Of a stretch of 64,000 bases of DNA, positions 33,444-42,116 are shown one piece after another. This DNA comes from Myxococcales bacterium (GTDB lineage: Bacteria; Myxococcota_A; Polyangia; Polyangiales; Polyangiaceae). Position 1 is the stretch's first letter. Each line of letters begins with the position of its first letter. The notes under the pieces were generated by a model. The model worked only from the letters and a program-made list of their open reading frames with translations, did not search any database and was not told the DNA's origin. Made by a program: the position numbers and the translations under genes. The stretch lies in contig JAAZAA010000261.1 of NCBI GenBank assembly GCA_012514535.1, positions 1 through 64,000 of the forward strand. The letters are read 5' to 3'.

Positions 33444-35075
33444 GTGACACGTCGAACCCATTTTCTTCGCCCGATCCGCCCAGCGCTCTTTCTGGCTCTG
33501 TTCGTCTCGATGCCCGCCGCTGCTCAGGCTCCGTCTGCGGAGTGGGAGGAAGCGGAGGACGAGGAGGACGCGAGCTCGGACGAACCGGACGACCTCGAGA
33601 CGTCGGCGGCGTCCGAGTCCGCCGCGCCTTCGGTCGAGGGGGCAGAGCCTGTGCCAGCGGAGGACGCCGATCCGACGACGGGACAGGAAGCGCCCGCGCG
33701 GACGCCAACGAGCGCGGTTCAAGCCGCCGAGGCCGCCACGAGCGCCGACGTCGACGAGGCCCGTGGAGGCGGTGAGGCGGCCTCGGGGCAGGCGACGGAC
33801 GTGCCCCCCGCCGCGCCCACTCCGGCTCCGAGCGTGGCGACCCCGCAGAGCCCCGTCGGGGGGGCGGACGCGCCGCGCAGCCTCGTCGCCGAGGGGAGCA
33901 ACTACTGGCGCCCGATCCGGCGCGGGCTCTCGTGGTGGGGCTTCGCTCAGGCGCAGTACCACTCCAGCCAGCTCTCCGAGGATCAGCTGGCGCCGGGGGG
34001 CGCCCCCTTGAACCGCAACCAGTTCGAGCTGCGGCGGGCCCGCCTGCGCATCGATCACGGCTGGGAGAACGCGGCCGCCACCTTCGAGATGGACGGATCG
34101 ACCGTCAACGGGCTGGCGATCGGCGTGCGGCGCGCGGAGGCTTCGCTCCTCCACCGCGGCGACGGAGACGACGACGCACCGCCGCTGGTCGTCGTCACCG
34201 CGGGCATCACGGACCTGCCCTTTGGGGCCGAGCTCGGCGAGTCCCAGCGGGACCGGGTGTTCATGGAGCGCAGCATCGGGTCCCTCGCGCTCTTCCCGTC
34301 GGAGGCGGACATCGGGCTGAAGGTGTGGGGCGCCTATCGCTTCGTCAGCTACGCCGCGGCGGTGGTGAATGGCCAGCCGTTGAGCGGCTCGGGCTTCGCC
34401 CGCGATCCGAACGCGGCCAAGGACGTCGTGGCACGAGTCGGCGCTCGCGCCCCGATCCGCGATGACCTGCGCCTCGACGGCGGGCTCTCCGTCTACACGG
34501 GGCGCGGCTTCAGCCCGGGGCGAGACGCGACGAAGGACTCGATCGTCTGGATCGACGAGAACAACAGCGGCACCGCGGAGCCCTACGAGTTCATCGGGGT
34601 GACGGGCTCGGCGGCCATCCCGTCCCGCAACTTCGATCGCTGGGCCCTGGGCCTCGACCTCGCGGCTGCGCTCGACACGCGCCTCGGGCAGACCCGCCTG
34701 AGCGGCGAGGTGGTGGTCGCGTCGAACATGGACCGCAACCTCCTCGTGTCCGATCCGGTGCTCATCAGCCGAGACGCGCGGCAGCTCCTGTTGACCTTGT
34801 CCCTCGTCCAGCAGATCACCGACTACGGGCTCATCGGCTTTCGCGCCGCGTACTACGATCCGGACAGCGATCTGATCGAGCAGCGCGCTGGCGTCTTCCA
34901 TCTGCGCGATCAGACCTTCTGGGTCTTGTCGCCGACCGTCGGTCTCACGCTACCGCACGGCCGCCTGGTCGCGCAGTACGACTTCATCCGGGATTTCCTC
35001 GGACGAGACGAGCGCGGCGTCCCGACGGACGTGCGCAACGATCAGCTCACCATTCGACTGCAGGTGGATCTATGA
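33444..35075 (+). CDS. Outer-membrane porin-like beta-barrel
   Basis: About 543 residues. GTG at 33444 gives a compact signal peptide (TRRTHFLRPIRPALFLALFVSMPAAAQA); a GTG at 33384 would add an unhelpful leader. An acidic disordered linker of about 125 residues comes next, then a barrel of OprP/porin type: WWGFAQAQYHSS, NQFELRRARLRIDH, VVTAGITDLPFGAE, GLKVWGAYRF. It ends with an aromatic-poor IRLQVDL strand. It resembles in plan the porin at 25581-27164. The stop overlaps the next gene by four bases (ATGA). Confidence 0.7.
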   Translation: MTRRTHFLRPIRPALFLALFVSMPAAAQAPSAEWEEAEDEEDASSDEPDDLETSAASESAAPSVEGAEPVPAEDADPTTGQEAPARTPTSAVQAAEAATSADVDEARGGGEAASGQATDVPPAAPTPAPSVATPQSPVGGADAPRSLVAEGSNYWRPIRRGLSWWGFAQAQYHSSQLSEDQLAPGGAPLNRNQFELRRARLRIDHGWENAAATFEMDGSTVNGLAIGVRRAEASLLHRGDGDDDAPPLVVVTAGITDLPFGAELGESQRDRVFMERSIGSLALFPSEADIGLKVWGAYRFVSYAAAVVNGQPLSGSGFARDPNAAKDVVARVGARAPIRDDLRLDGGLSVYTGRGFSPGRDATKDSIVWIDENNSGTAEPYEFIGVTGSAAIPSRNFDRWALGLDLAAALDTRLGQTRLSGEVVVASNMDRNLLVSDPVLISRDARQLLLTLSLVQQITDYGLIGFRAAYYDPDSDLIEQRAGVFHLRDQTFWVLSPTVGLTLPHGRLVAQYDFIRDFLGRDERGVPTDVRNDQLTIRLQVDL

Positions 35076-36061
35076 GAGCGTCTCAGCTCTTCGCTGGAGC
35101 CTGGGCTCTGATCGCGACGACCGGGTGCGCCGATCGGCTGCTGACGCAGGGGCTCGAGGAGCCCATCTCGGTGCAGGACGCCCAGTTCATCGAGGGTGAG
35201 CTGCCGGGACTCCCGCCCCTCACCAGGGAGCAGGTCGACGAGGGCGTCGCGCCCGTTCGACCGAACTCCCTCGCCGCCACGGCGGGGACGACCAGGCTGC
35301 GGCCGCACCTGGGTGGCGTGGTGTTCTCCGGGTACGTTTCCGATGACGCGGTCGCCCTGGCGCTGCGGATCGAGGGGCAAGGCAGCGGCTACTGGGTCTT
35401 CCCCGCGGGGGCCCTCGATCCGAGCGTGCCCGGCTCGCTCACCTGGCGCCGCAACGTCGATTTCCACGCGATCCCCCCCGGCCGCCATCGCCTGCTGGTG
35501 GCGGCGATCGACGCCGAAGGGCGGAGCGGCACGCAGGTGTCCTCCAGCCTGTGCATCCACTCACCCATCTACGACAACGGCAACGCCTGCGATCCGCGTC
35601 GCGCGCCGCCAGCCACGGTGATCAGCCTGACCTGGGACCGCCCGGTCGATCTCGACCTCGTCGTCACCACGCCCACGGGGGACGTCATCGACGCCAAGGA
35701 TCCCGCGTCGGGGCCATTCGGGCCCCCGCCCCAGCAGCGCCTCGATCGGAGCGCGCCGGGCGCGGGCTATCTGGATCTGGACTCGAACCGAGACTGCGTG
35801 CTCGACGGAGTGCAGCGCGAGAACGTGATCTTCGAGGCGCCGCTGCCGGGCCGGTATCGCGTGTACGCCAACCTGTACGACGCCTGCGGCGAGGCGTCCG
35901 CGCGCTACGAGCTGACGGTCAATACCCGCGCTCCGGGGGCGGAGGAGGGCACGTTCGAGGTCGCCCAGAGCAAGCGTCTCGTGGGCAACGTCATCGACCT
36001 GCAGGCGAACTCTGGCGACCGCCGCGGGACCTACATCACGGAGTTCGTGCTGGGCGAGTGA
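35072..36061 (+). CDS. Lipoprotein with DUF2135-like beta domain
   Basis: A 329-residue lipoprotein (IATTGC, Cys19). The second half contains ISLTWDRPVDLDLVVTTPTGDVI and GRYRVYANLYDACGEASARYELTV, which look like a DUF2135/YfaP-type beta-sandwich often found beside TonB genes in Gram-negative bacteria. The first half is not recognised. It is translationally coupled to the porin gene upstream and followed 39 bp later by exbB, which suggests it works with the outer-membrane complex. Confidence 0.65.
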   Translation: MRASQLFAGAWALIATTGCADRLLTQGLEEPISVQDAQFIEGELPGLPPLTREQVDEGVAPVRPNSLAATAGTTRLRPHLGGVVFSGYVSDDAVALALRIEGQGSGYWVFPAGALDPSVPGSLTWRRNVDFHAIPPGRHRLLVAAIDAEGRSGTQVSSSLCIHSPIYDNGNACDPRRAPPATVISLTWDRPVDLDLVVTTPTGDVIDAKDPASGPFGPPPQQRLDRSAPGAGYLDLDSNRDCVLDGVQRENVIFEAPLPGRYRVYANLYDACGEASARYELTVNTRAPGAEEGTFEVAQSKRLVGNVIDLQANSGDRRGTYITEFVLGE

Positions 36062-36100
36062 GCCCTGGCGCTGGCCTGTCCTACTCGAAAGAGAACAACC

Positions 36101-36862
36101 ATGCTGATCGAACGTCTAATGAAGCTGGCCCTGCTCGGGAGCGAGTGGGTGCTCTATCTCCTCCTGGCGCTCTCCGTGCTCTCCATCGCCACGATGGTCG
36201 AGCGCTGGATCTACTTCGCGCGGCGGCGCGGCAACCCGGAGAAGCTCCGCGGGCAGCTCGTCGCGCGCCTCGACCTGGCCGACGTCGCTGGGGCCGGGCG
36301 GCTGCTCGCCGAGGACCGCTCCGTGCAGGCTCGGATCGCGCGGGTCGCCCTGCGTTGGCTCGCGGCGGGCCCGGACGCTCTCGCCGATGCGGTCGACGCG
36401 GAGCTGGCGCGCGTGCGCGCCGAGCTGGAGAAGGGCACGAACCTGCTCGGGACGCTCGGGAACAACGCGCCGTTCATCGGGCTCTTCGGGACGGTGCTCG
36501 GGGTGATCATCGCCTTCCACGCGCTAGGGGACGCGGGCGGGAACGCGGGGGCGATGGGCGGGGTCATGGCGGGCATCGCGGAGGCGCTCGTCGCCACGGG
36601 GGTCGGCCTCTTCGTCGCGCTGCCGGCGGTGGTGGCCTACAACGCGATTCAGAAGAGGATCGGCGAGGTGGAGGCCGACGCGGTGGTGCTGGTGAAGCTC
36701 ATCAGCGCGTACGCCAAGGCGGACGCGACCGTCGTGGAGCGGGCGCGGGAGCTCGACGAGCGCCTCCGCGACGAGGTGCTGGAGAGCAGGACGGTCTCGG
36801 CCGCTCCAGCGCAGGTGCCCGGCGGATCCGTGCTCGCGGTCGCGGGCGGTGAGGAGGGCTGA
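36101..36862 (+). CDS. exbB: ExbB-type proton channel subunit (MotA/TolQ/ExbB)
   Basis: A 253-residue inner-membrane protein with three helices. The first (LALLGSEWVLYLLLALSVLSIATMVERW) opens the protein. The second and third bracket GTNLLGTLGNNAPFIGLFGTVLGVIIAF and EALVATGVGLFVALPAVVAYN, the diagnostic ExbB/TolQ segments. With the next gene product it would use proton motive force to energise TonB. It is directly upstream of exbD and tonB. Confidence 0.9.
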   Translation: MLIERLMKLALLGSEWVLYLLLALSVLSIATMVERWIYFARRRGNPEKLRGQLVARLDLADVAGAGRLLAEDRSVQARIARVALRWLAAGPDALADAVDAELARVRAELEKGTNLLGTLGNNAPFIGLFGTVLGVIIAFHALGDAGGNAGAMGGVMAGIAEALVATGVGLFVALPAVVAYNAIQKRIGEVEADAVVLVKLISAYAKADATVVERARELDERLRDEVLESRTVSAAPAQVPGGSVLAVAGGEEG

Positions 36863-36865
36863 GCC

Positions 36866-37279
36866 GTGGCCTCCGTCCAGATGGGATCGCGCGGTGGCCG
36901 CGGGGGGATCGTGGGCATCAACGTGACGCCCTTCGTCGACATCACCCTCGTGCTGCTCATCATCATGATGGTCTCGTCGACGTACATCGTGTCGCAGTCG
37001 CTCAAGGTGGAGCTGCCGAAGACGGCGACCTCCGACGAGAGCGTGTCGCGGACGTATGTGGTCAGCGTGGCCGCGGAGGGGAAGCTCTCGTTCAACGACG
37101 AGCCGGTCACCGTCCAGGCGCTCCAGGAGCGGCTCCGCGCCGCCAGCAAGAGCGAGGACGTGAACCTCGTCATCGCGGCGGACAGGAAGGCGTACCACGA
37201 GCAGGTCGTCGAGGTGATCGACACCGCGAAGCTCGCGGGCGTGACCAAGTTCGCCATCAACGTGCAGCGCTCGAAGTAA
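36866..37279 (+). CDS. exbD: ExbD-type proton channel subunit
   Basis: A 137-residue single-pass protein. GINVTPFVDITLVLLIIMMV carries the conserved membrane Asp (Asp22), followed by VELPKT and a periplasmic domain with LVIAADRKAYHEQVVEVID. GTG start, three bases after exbB. The partner of ExbB; TolR is the alternative, but the adjacent tonB argues for ExbD. Confidence 0.9.
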   Translation: MASVQMGSRGGRGGIVGINVTPFVDITLVLLIIMMVSSTYIVSQSLKVELPKTATSDESVSRTYVVSVAAEGKLSFNDEPVTVQALQERLRAASKSEDVNLVIAADRKAYHEQVVEVIDTAKLAGVTKFAINVQRSK

Positions 37280-37299
37280 GAACGCGGAGCATCTCGAAC

Positions 37300-38013
37300 A
37301 TGTCGGTTCGTTGGGTACTCACGGGCGGGAGCGTCCTCGCTCACGCCGGGATCGTGCTTGCGCTCGGGGAGATCCGCCCTCCGGAGATCAGCGTCGCGAC
37401 GGCGGTGCAGATCGTGGAGACGCCGACGGTGGAGCCGCCCGCGCCTCCCGAGGTGGAGCCGGAGCCGCCCCCGCCTCCGCCCGTCGATCCACCCCAGGAA
37501 CGCCCCGCGGCACCCCAGGCGAGCGCTCCGGCAGCTCCACCGCCCGAGGCAGCTCCACGGGCGGAGCAGGCGCCGGCGGAGCTGCCCGACTTCGGCCTCG
37601 AGCTGAGCGGGGGCGGAGAGGGCGGCCCGGGGCTCGCGGTCGCGCGGCCTCGGGAGGCGAGCGCGCCGCCGCCACGAACCGCGCAGAAGACCCTGGCCCC
37701 GGAGACCCCCGCGCGCCGCGCCGCCAGCGACCCCTGCGAAGAGGGGCGCGCGAAGCCGAAGCTCGTCCACCTACCGCAGCCCGCGTACACCGAGTCCGCC
37801 CGCGCCGCGGGCATCGAAGGCAAGGTGCGCGTCCAGATGACCGTCGACGAAGCCGGGAAGGTCATCGACGTGAAGGCCCTCGCGGGCCTCGGTCACGGCC
37901 TCGACGAAGCCGCGCTCCAGGCGGCCCGCGCGGCGACCTTCGAGGCCGCCGTGCGTTGCGGCAAGCCGACGCGCTCGACGTTCACCATCGCCATTCGCTT
38001 CTCCGCCTCTTGA
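37300..38013 (+). CDS. tonB: TonB energy transducer
   Basis: A 237-residue protein: short cytoplasmic tip, membrane helix at about 6-24, a Pro-rich spacer (about 42-90, PPAPPEVEPEPPPPPP), and a C-terminal TonB domain at about 155-237 (QPAYTESARAAGIEGKVRVQMTVDEAGKV). It spans the periplasm to contact receptors. It lies between exbD and the receptor gene, 20 bp and 17 bp from each. Confidence 0.9.
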   Translation: MSVRWVLTGGSVLAHAGIVLALGEIRPPEISVATAVQIVETPTVEPPAPPEVEPEPPPPPPVDPPQERPAAPQASAPAAPPPEAAPRAEQAPAELPDFGLELSGGGEGGPGLAVARPREASAPPPRTAQKTLAPETPARRAASDPCEEGRAKPKLVHLPQPAYTESARAAGIEGKVRVQMTVDEAGKVIDVKALAGLGHGLDEAALQAARAATFEAAVRCGKPTRSTFTIAIRFSAS

Positions 38014-38030
38014 AGGCTGGCTCTCTGTCC

Positions 38031-40811
38031 ATGACGTCGCCCCATTTCCTTGGCTTCCGCGCTTCGCGCACCCTGCGGCCCTCGCCTCCGCTCGTCGCCG
38101 TGTTCATCGCCTGCGTCGTCGGGGCGCGGCCGGCCCCAGCTCAGCCGGCGCCCTCTGCGGCGGCGCCCTCTGCGGCGGCGCCCTCTCCGGCGGCCCGGGA
38201 AGGCCGCGGCGCGCCGCAGCGAACCGGCGATCGTCCTCGCTTGACGAAGCCTCCCGCGCTGCTCGAGTTCGTCGAGGCGGCGTACCCGGAGGAGGAGCTG
38301 GCCAACGGTCGCGCGGCGACGGTGGTGCTGCAGGTCGCCATCTCCGCGGAGGGGCGCGTCGACGACGTCACGGTCGTGGAGTCCGCCGGGCCAGCGTTCG
38401 ACGAGGCCGCGCGCGCCGCCGTGCAGCAGTTCGCGTTCAGCCCAGCGGAGATCGACGGCAAGCCCGCCGCGGTCAGGATCACCTATCGCTACGAGTTCAC
38501 TCCCCGGATCGAGGCACCCACGACGGGGAACCTGCGGGGCGTGGTGTTGGACAAGGAGAGCGGAGAGCCCCTGGCGGGCGTCGGGGTGGAGCTCGAAGGC
38601 CCAAAGCTCGAGAGACCGAGCGCCGTGGTGACGGACGCCCGCGGGGAGTTTTCCTTCGGGGATCTCCCCGCCGGCGAGGTCACCGTGACCCTCACCCGAG
38701 CGGACTCGCCCCCGGTGCGGACGACCGAGAGCGTGGACGCGGGGAGGACGCTCGAGGTGCGCTACGAGCTCGAGCTCGTCCCGGCGCCGAGCGAGGGGGC
38801 CGCGGACGACGAGGACGAGGACGACTTCGAGCTCGTGGTGCTCGCGCCCCGGCTGGTGAAGCAGTCCGTCAGCACCGAGGTGAGCGCGGAGGAGGCACGC
38901 CGCGTCCCGGGCACCCAGGGGGACGTGCTCAAGGTGGTGGAGAACCTCCCGGGCGTCGCTCGCGCGAGCGCGGGCTCCGGTGAGGTGGTGGTGTGGGGCG
39001 CGGCGCCTCAGGACACGCGCACCTACGTCGGCGCGGTGCGCGTGCCCATGCTGTATCACTTCGGCGGGTTGCGCTCGATCCTCCACAACGACGGGGTGCG
39101 CTCCGTCGAGCTCGTCCCCGGCGGGTATGGCGTGGCCCACGGGCGCGGCCTGGGCGGCCTCGTGCGCGTTGCGCTCCGCGACCCCGCCCAGGACCGCCTG
39201 CGTGGCAGCGCGCAGATCGATCTGCTCGACGCGGCCGTCGCCGCCGCGGGCCCCATCGACGAGAAGTGGAGCTTCGCGGTGTCGGGGCGCCGGAGCCACA
39301 TCGCGGACGCCGCGGGGCTGCTGAACGATCAGAGCTTTCAGCAGTTCTTCACGCTGCCTCGGTACTTCGACGGCCAGGCGCGCCTGCGGCGGACCATCGC
39401 CCAGGGCGAGTGGGTGGAGTTCGGCGCGCTGCTGTCGGGGGACGTGCAGCAGCGGACGCAGCCGAGCAGCGATCTGTCCCGGAGGGTCGCGGAGCGCCGC
39501 ACCCTGCATTTCCAGCGCTATGACATCGCCTACCGGAAGCAGCTGGCGGACGGCGCGGAGGTGGACCTCGCGCCCTGGTACGGGCGTGATCGCGCGGGCC
39601 GATACGGCGCCTTCGGTGGTGTCCCGACCCTCGCCGAGAGCGAGTCGCACCTCGCGGGCCTCCGCGCCGAGTGGCGCGGGAAGCTCGGCCCGGAGCTCCT
39701 GGCTCGTACTGGGTTCGATTTCGAGCTCGTGCACAGCCTGTCCCGGCGGAGCGGCTCCATCACGTCGCCGCCCCGTGAGGGCGACCCTTACGTCTTCGGA
39801 CGGGCGCCAGCGGATCAGGTCAACTTCGATGAGTGGAAGAGCACGATCGCCAGCGCGGCGCCCTACGCGGAAGTGGATTGGGCGCCCTGGGGAGACAAGC
39901 TCCACTTCACGCCCGGGGTGCGCGTGGAGCCCTATCTCATCAGCCTGCAGCGGCGGCGTCCGGCGAACCCGAACTTCCCCGACCTCGGCCTGTATCAAAG
40001 AGACGTCTCCGTGCAGCCGCGGCTCGCGGTCCGCTACGCGGCGCTGGAGGGGCTCGAGCTGGAGGTGGCCGCGGGGCGCTACAGCCAGCCGCCCCTCGCG
40101 GACGATCTGTCCGCGGTCTTCGGGAACCCCGCGCTGGGCCTCTCGCGGGGCTCTCACCTGCTGGGGAGCGCTGCCTACGAGGTGCGGAAGGACGTGAAGG
40201 TCGAGGTCACGGTCTTCCATACTCGCTCCGAGCGCCTCGCCGCTCGCAACCCGGCGGCGGCGCCGAACGTCGCGGAGGCGCTGATCCAGGAGGGCGAAGG
40301 GCGCTCCCTGGGCGCGCAGTTCTTGTTGCGGCGCGACAAGGGGGACGGCGCCTTCTTCGGTTGGCTCGCGTACACGATCCTCGAGAGCGAGCGGAAGGAC
40401 TCCGCGACCGCGGCCTGGCGGCCCTTCGACTACGACCAGACGCACGTGCTCACGGCGCTCGGATCCTACGACCTGGGCGCGGGGTTCGAGGTGGGCGCGC
40501 GAGTCCGTCTGGCGTCGGGCTTCCCGCGCACGCCGGTGACGGGCGTGTACTACGACGCGCGGCGCGGGACGCACGAGCCGCTCCTCGGCGAGTACAACTC
40601 GGACCGGATCCCTCTATTTTTGCAGGTGGACGCCCGAGGCGCAAAGCGCTTCGACCTGGGGGGCAGCGAGCTCGAAATCTATCTGGACGTCCAGAACGTC
40701 ACGAACCGGGAGAACCCGGAGGAGATCGCGTACGCGCCGGACTACTCCGAGCGCCGCTACGTCCTCGGGTTGCCGATCCTGCCGGTCCTCGGGGCCCGCT
40801 GGAGTTTCTGA
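38031..40811 (+). CDS. TonB-dependent receptor with N-terminal TonB-C-like and carboxypeptidase-regulatory domains
   Basis: A 926-residue OM receptor. Order: signal peptide (to about 37), Ala/Pro repeats, TonB-C-like domain at 78-156 (AAYPEEELANGRAATVVLQVAISAEGRV), carboxypeptidase-regulatory-like domain at 165-247, acidic linker at 255-266, probable TonB box FELVVLAPR at 266-274, plug at about 280-385 (VENLPGVARAS, GGLRSILHNDGVRSVELVPGGYG), then the beta-barrel to the terminal RWSF. The start at 38031 follows the tonB stop by 17 bp; the longer frame lies in tonB. The TonB-C-like domain in front of the plug is unusual. Ligand unknown; the neighbourhood points to an anion or its carrier. Confidence 0.85.
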   Translation: MTSPHFLGFRASRTLRPSPPLVAVFIACVVGARPAPAQPAPSAAAPSAAAPSPAAREGRGAPQRTGDRPRLTKPPALLEFVEAAYPEEELANGRAATVVLQVAISAEGRVDDVTVVESAGPAFDEAARAAVQQFAFSPAEIDGKPAAVRITYRYEFTPRIEAPTTGNLRGVVLDKESGEPLAGVGVELEGPKLERPSAVVTDARGEFSFGDLPAGEVTVTLTRADSPPVRTTESVDAGRTLEVRYELELVPAPSEGAADDEDEDDFELVVLAPRLVKQSVSTEVSAEEARRVPGTQGDVLKVVENLPGVARASAGSGEVVVWGAAPQDTRTYVGAVRVPMLYHFGGLRSILHNDGVRSVELVPGGYGVAHGRGLGGLVRVALRDPAQDRLRGSAQIDLLDAAVAAAGPIDEKWSFAVSGRRSHIADAAGLLNDQSFQQFFTLPRYFDGQARLRRTIAQGEWVEFGALLSGDVQQRTQPSSDLSRRVAERRTLHFQRYDIAYRKQLADGAEVDLAPWYGRDRAGRYGAFGGVPTLAESESHLAGLRAEWRGKLGPELLARTGFDFELVHSLSRRSGSITSPPREGDPYVFGRAPADQVNFDEWKSTIASAAPYAEVDWAPWGDKLHFTPGVRVEPYLISLQRRRPANPNFPDLGLYQRDVSVQPRLAVRYAALEGLELEVAAGRYSQPPLADDLSAVFGNPALGLSRGSHLLGSAAYEVRKDVKVEVTVFHTRSERLAARNPAAAPNVAEALIQEGEGRSLGAQFLLRRDKGDGAFFGWLAYTILESERKDSATAAWRPFDYDQTHVLTALGSYDLGAGFEVGARVRLASGFPRTPVTGVYYDARRGTHEPLLGEYNSDRIPLFLQVDARGAKRFDLGGSELEIYLDVQNVTNRENPEEIAYAPDYSERRYVLGLPILPVLGARWSF

Positions 40812-40824
40812 TGGAGGGGGCGAG

Positions 40825-41970
40825 ATGGGCTTTCGAGATGGAGTCTTCGAGATGACGCGAACCGTGCCTCCTTCGTCGCGCTACCCGTCGGCGTCCTTCG
40901 TCCCGATCGCCGTGACCCTGGCGACCGTCGCGACCCTGGCGACCAACGGGGGGTGCGTTCCCACCTTCGACGACGACCTGTCGAGCGTCGAGCGACCCCG
41001 CATCTTGGCGGTGCAGGCGACGCCGGCGGAGGTGCGGCCGGGCGAGCGGGTCGAGCTGTCGGCGTTGGTGGCCGGTGGCGACGGGGTGGAGGTCCCGGAG
41101 CTGCGCTGGGCCCTTTGCCACGCACGAAAGCCGCTGACGGAGCTCGGACCTGCCGCGCAGGAGTGCCTCGAGCTCCTGGGGCGCGACGAGGAAATCCTGG
41201 AGCCCTTGGGCTCGGGGCTCGAGGTGGGGGCGTCCTTGCCGGACGATGCGTGCCGGCAGTTCGGTCCCGACGCTCCGTTCGCGGACGACGGCACCTTGGC
41301 GGGGCGCCCCGTGGATCCTGACGTCACCGGCGGATACCACCAGCCGGTGGTCGTCGGCGGGGCGCAGGAGGGCGCGGAGGGGCTGGGCGCCGTGCTGGGG
41401 ACGGTTCGCCTGAGCTGCGGCGCGCGCAACGTGACGGACGCCGAGGCGATCCGCTTCAACGCGGGATACCGCCCCAACGAGAACCCGGCGATGGAGCGGC
41501 TCGAGATCACGCGCGGCGGAGAGGTCTCGATCCTCGAGGCGGGCTCGGGAGAGAGCGTCCGGGTGAGCCCCGGCGAACGGGTCGAGCTGCGGGTGGTCTG
41601 GCCCGAGTGCCCCACGGAGCCCGTCTGCGGAGACGGCATGTGCACCGCGGGAGAGAACCAGGTGACCTGCGCCGAAGACTGCCGTGACGCGCCGCGAGGC
41701 TGCGCGGGCGCGGAGTCGTACCTGTGGGCGAACCCGGAGACGCGCCGCGTCGAGGAGCGCCGGGAGGCGATGTCCGTGGCCTGGTACGCCACGGGGGGCG
41801 CGTTCGAGCATGAACGAACGGGGCGGAGCGAGTTCGAAGGGGATGAGCCCAGCTCGTCGAATCGGTGGGTCGCGTCCTCTCGGGCGGGCACCGTGCAGGT
41901 CTGGATCGTCCTCAGGGACGAGCGCGGAGGCGTGGGGTGGGCGCGGTATCTCGTCGAAGTGGGCGGCTGA
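40825..41970 (+). CDS. Lipoprotein with CGDG-type Cys motif
   Basis: A 381-residue lipoprotein. GGAGG stands well before the ATG at 40825; the hydrophobic stretch VPIAVTLATVATLATNGGC sets the lipidated Cys near 43-44. The protein begins with an Ig-like region (ILAVQATPAEVRPGERVELSALV). Near residue 275 it has VCGDGMCTAGENQVTCAEDC, a cysteine motif widespread in secreted myxobacterial proteins. It is the last gene of the TonB cluster, 13 bp after the receptor gene. It is probably an outer-membrane accessory of that receptor. Confidence 0.7.
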   Translation: MGFRDGVFEMTRTVPPSSRYPSASFVPIAVTLATVATLATNGGCVPTFDDDLSSVERPRILAVQATPAEVRPGERVELSALVAGGDGVEVPELRWALCHARKPLTELGPAAQECLELLGRDEEILEPLGSGLEVGASLPDDACRQFGPDAPFADDGTLAGRPVDPDVTGGYHQPVVVGGAQEGAEGLGAVLGTVRLSCGARNVTDAEAIRFNAGYRPNENPAMERLEITRGGEVSILEAGSGESVRVSPGERVELRVVWPECPTEPVCGDGMCTAGENQVTCAEDCRDAPRGCAGAESYLWANPETRRVEERREAMSVAWYATGGAFEHERTGRSEFEGDEPSSSNRWVASSRAGTVQVWIVLRDERGGVGWARYLVEVGG

Positions 41971-42116
41971 GCGCGATGCGCGAGCTGCTGACGGCCCTGC
42001 GCCGCATCGGCGAGGCCGCGGTGCCCCCCGAGCGACCGGACGTCCGCGGGGAGCGCGCCCGGCGGGGCGTCGAGACCTTGAAGCGGGCCATCCAGCGCGT
42101 GCGCCCGCCGGGTGGC

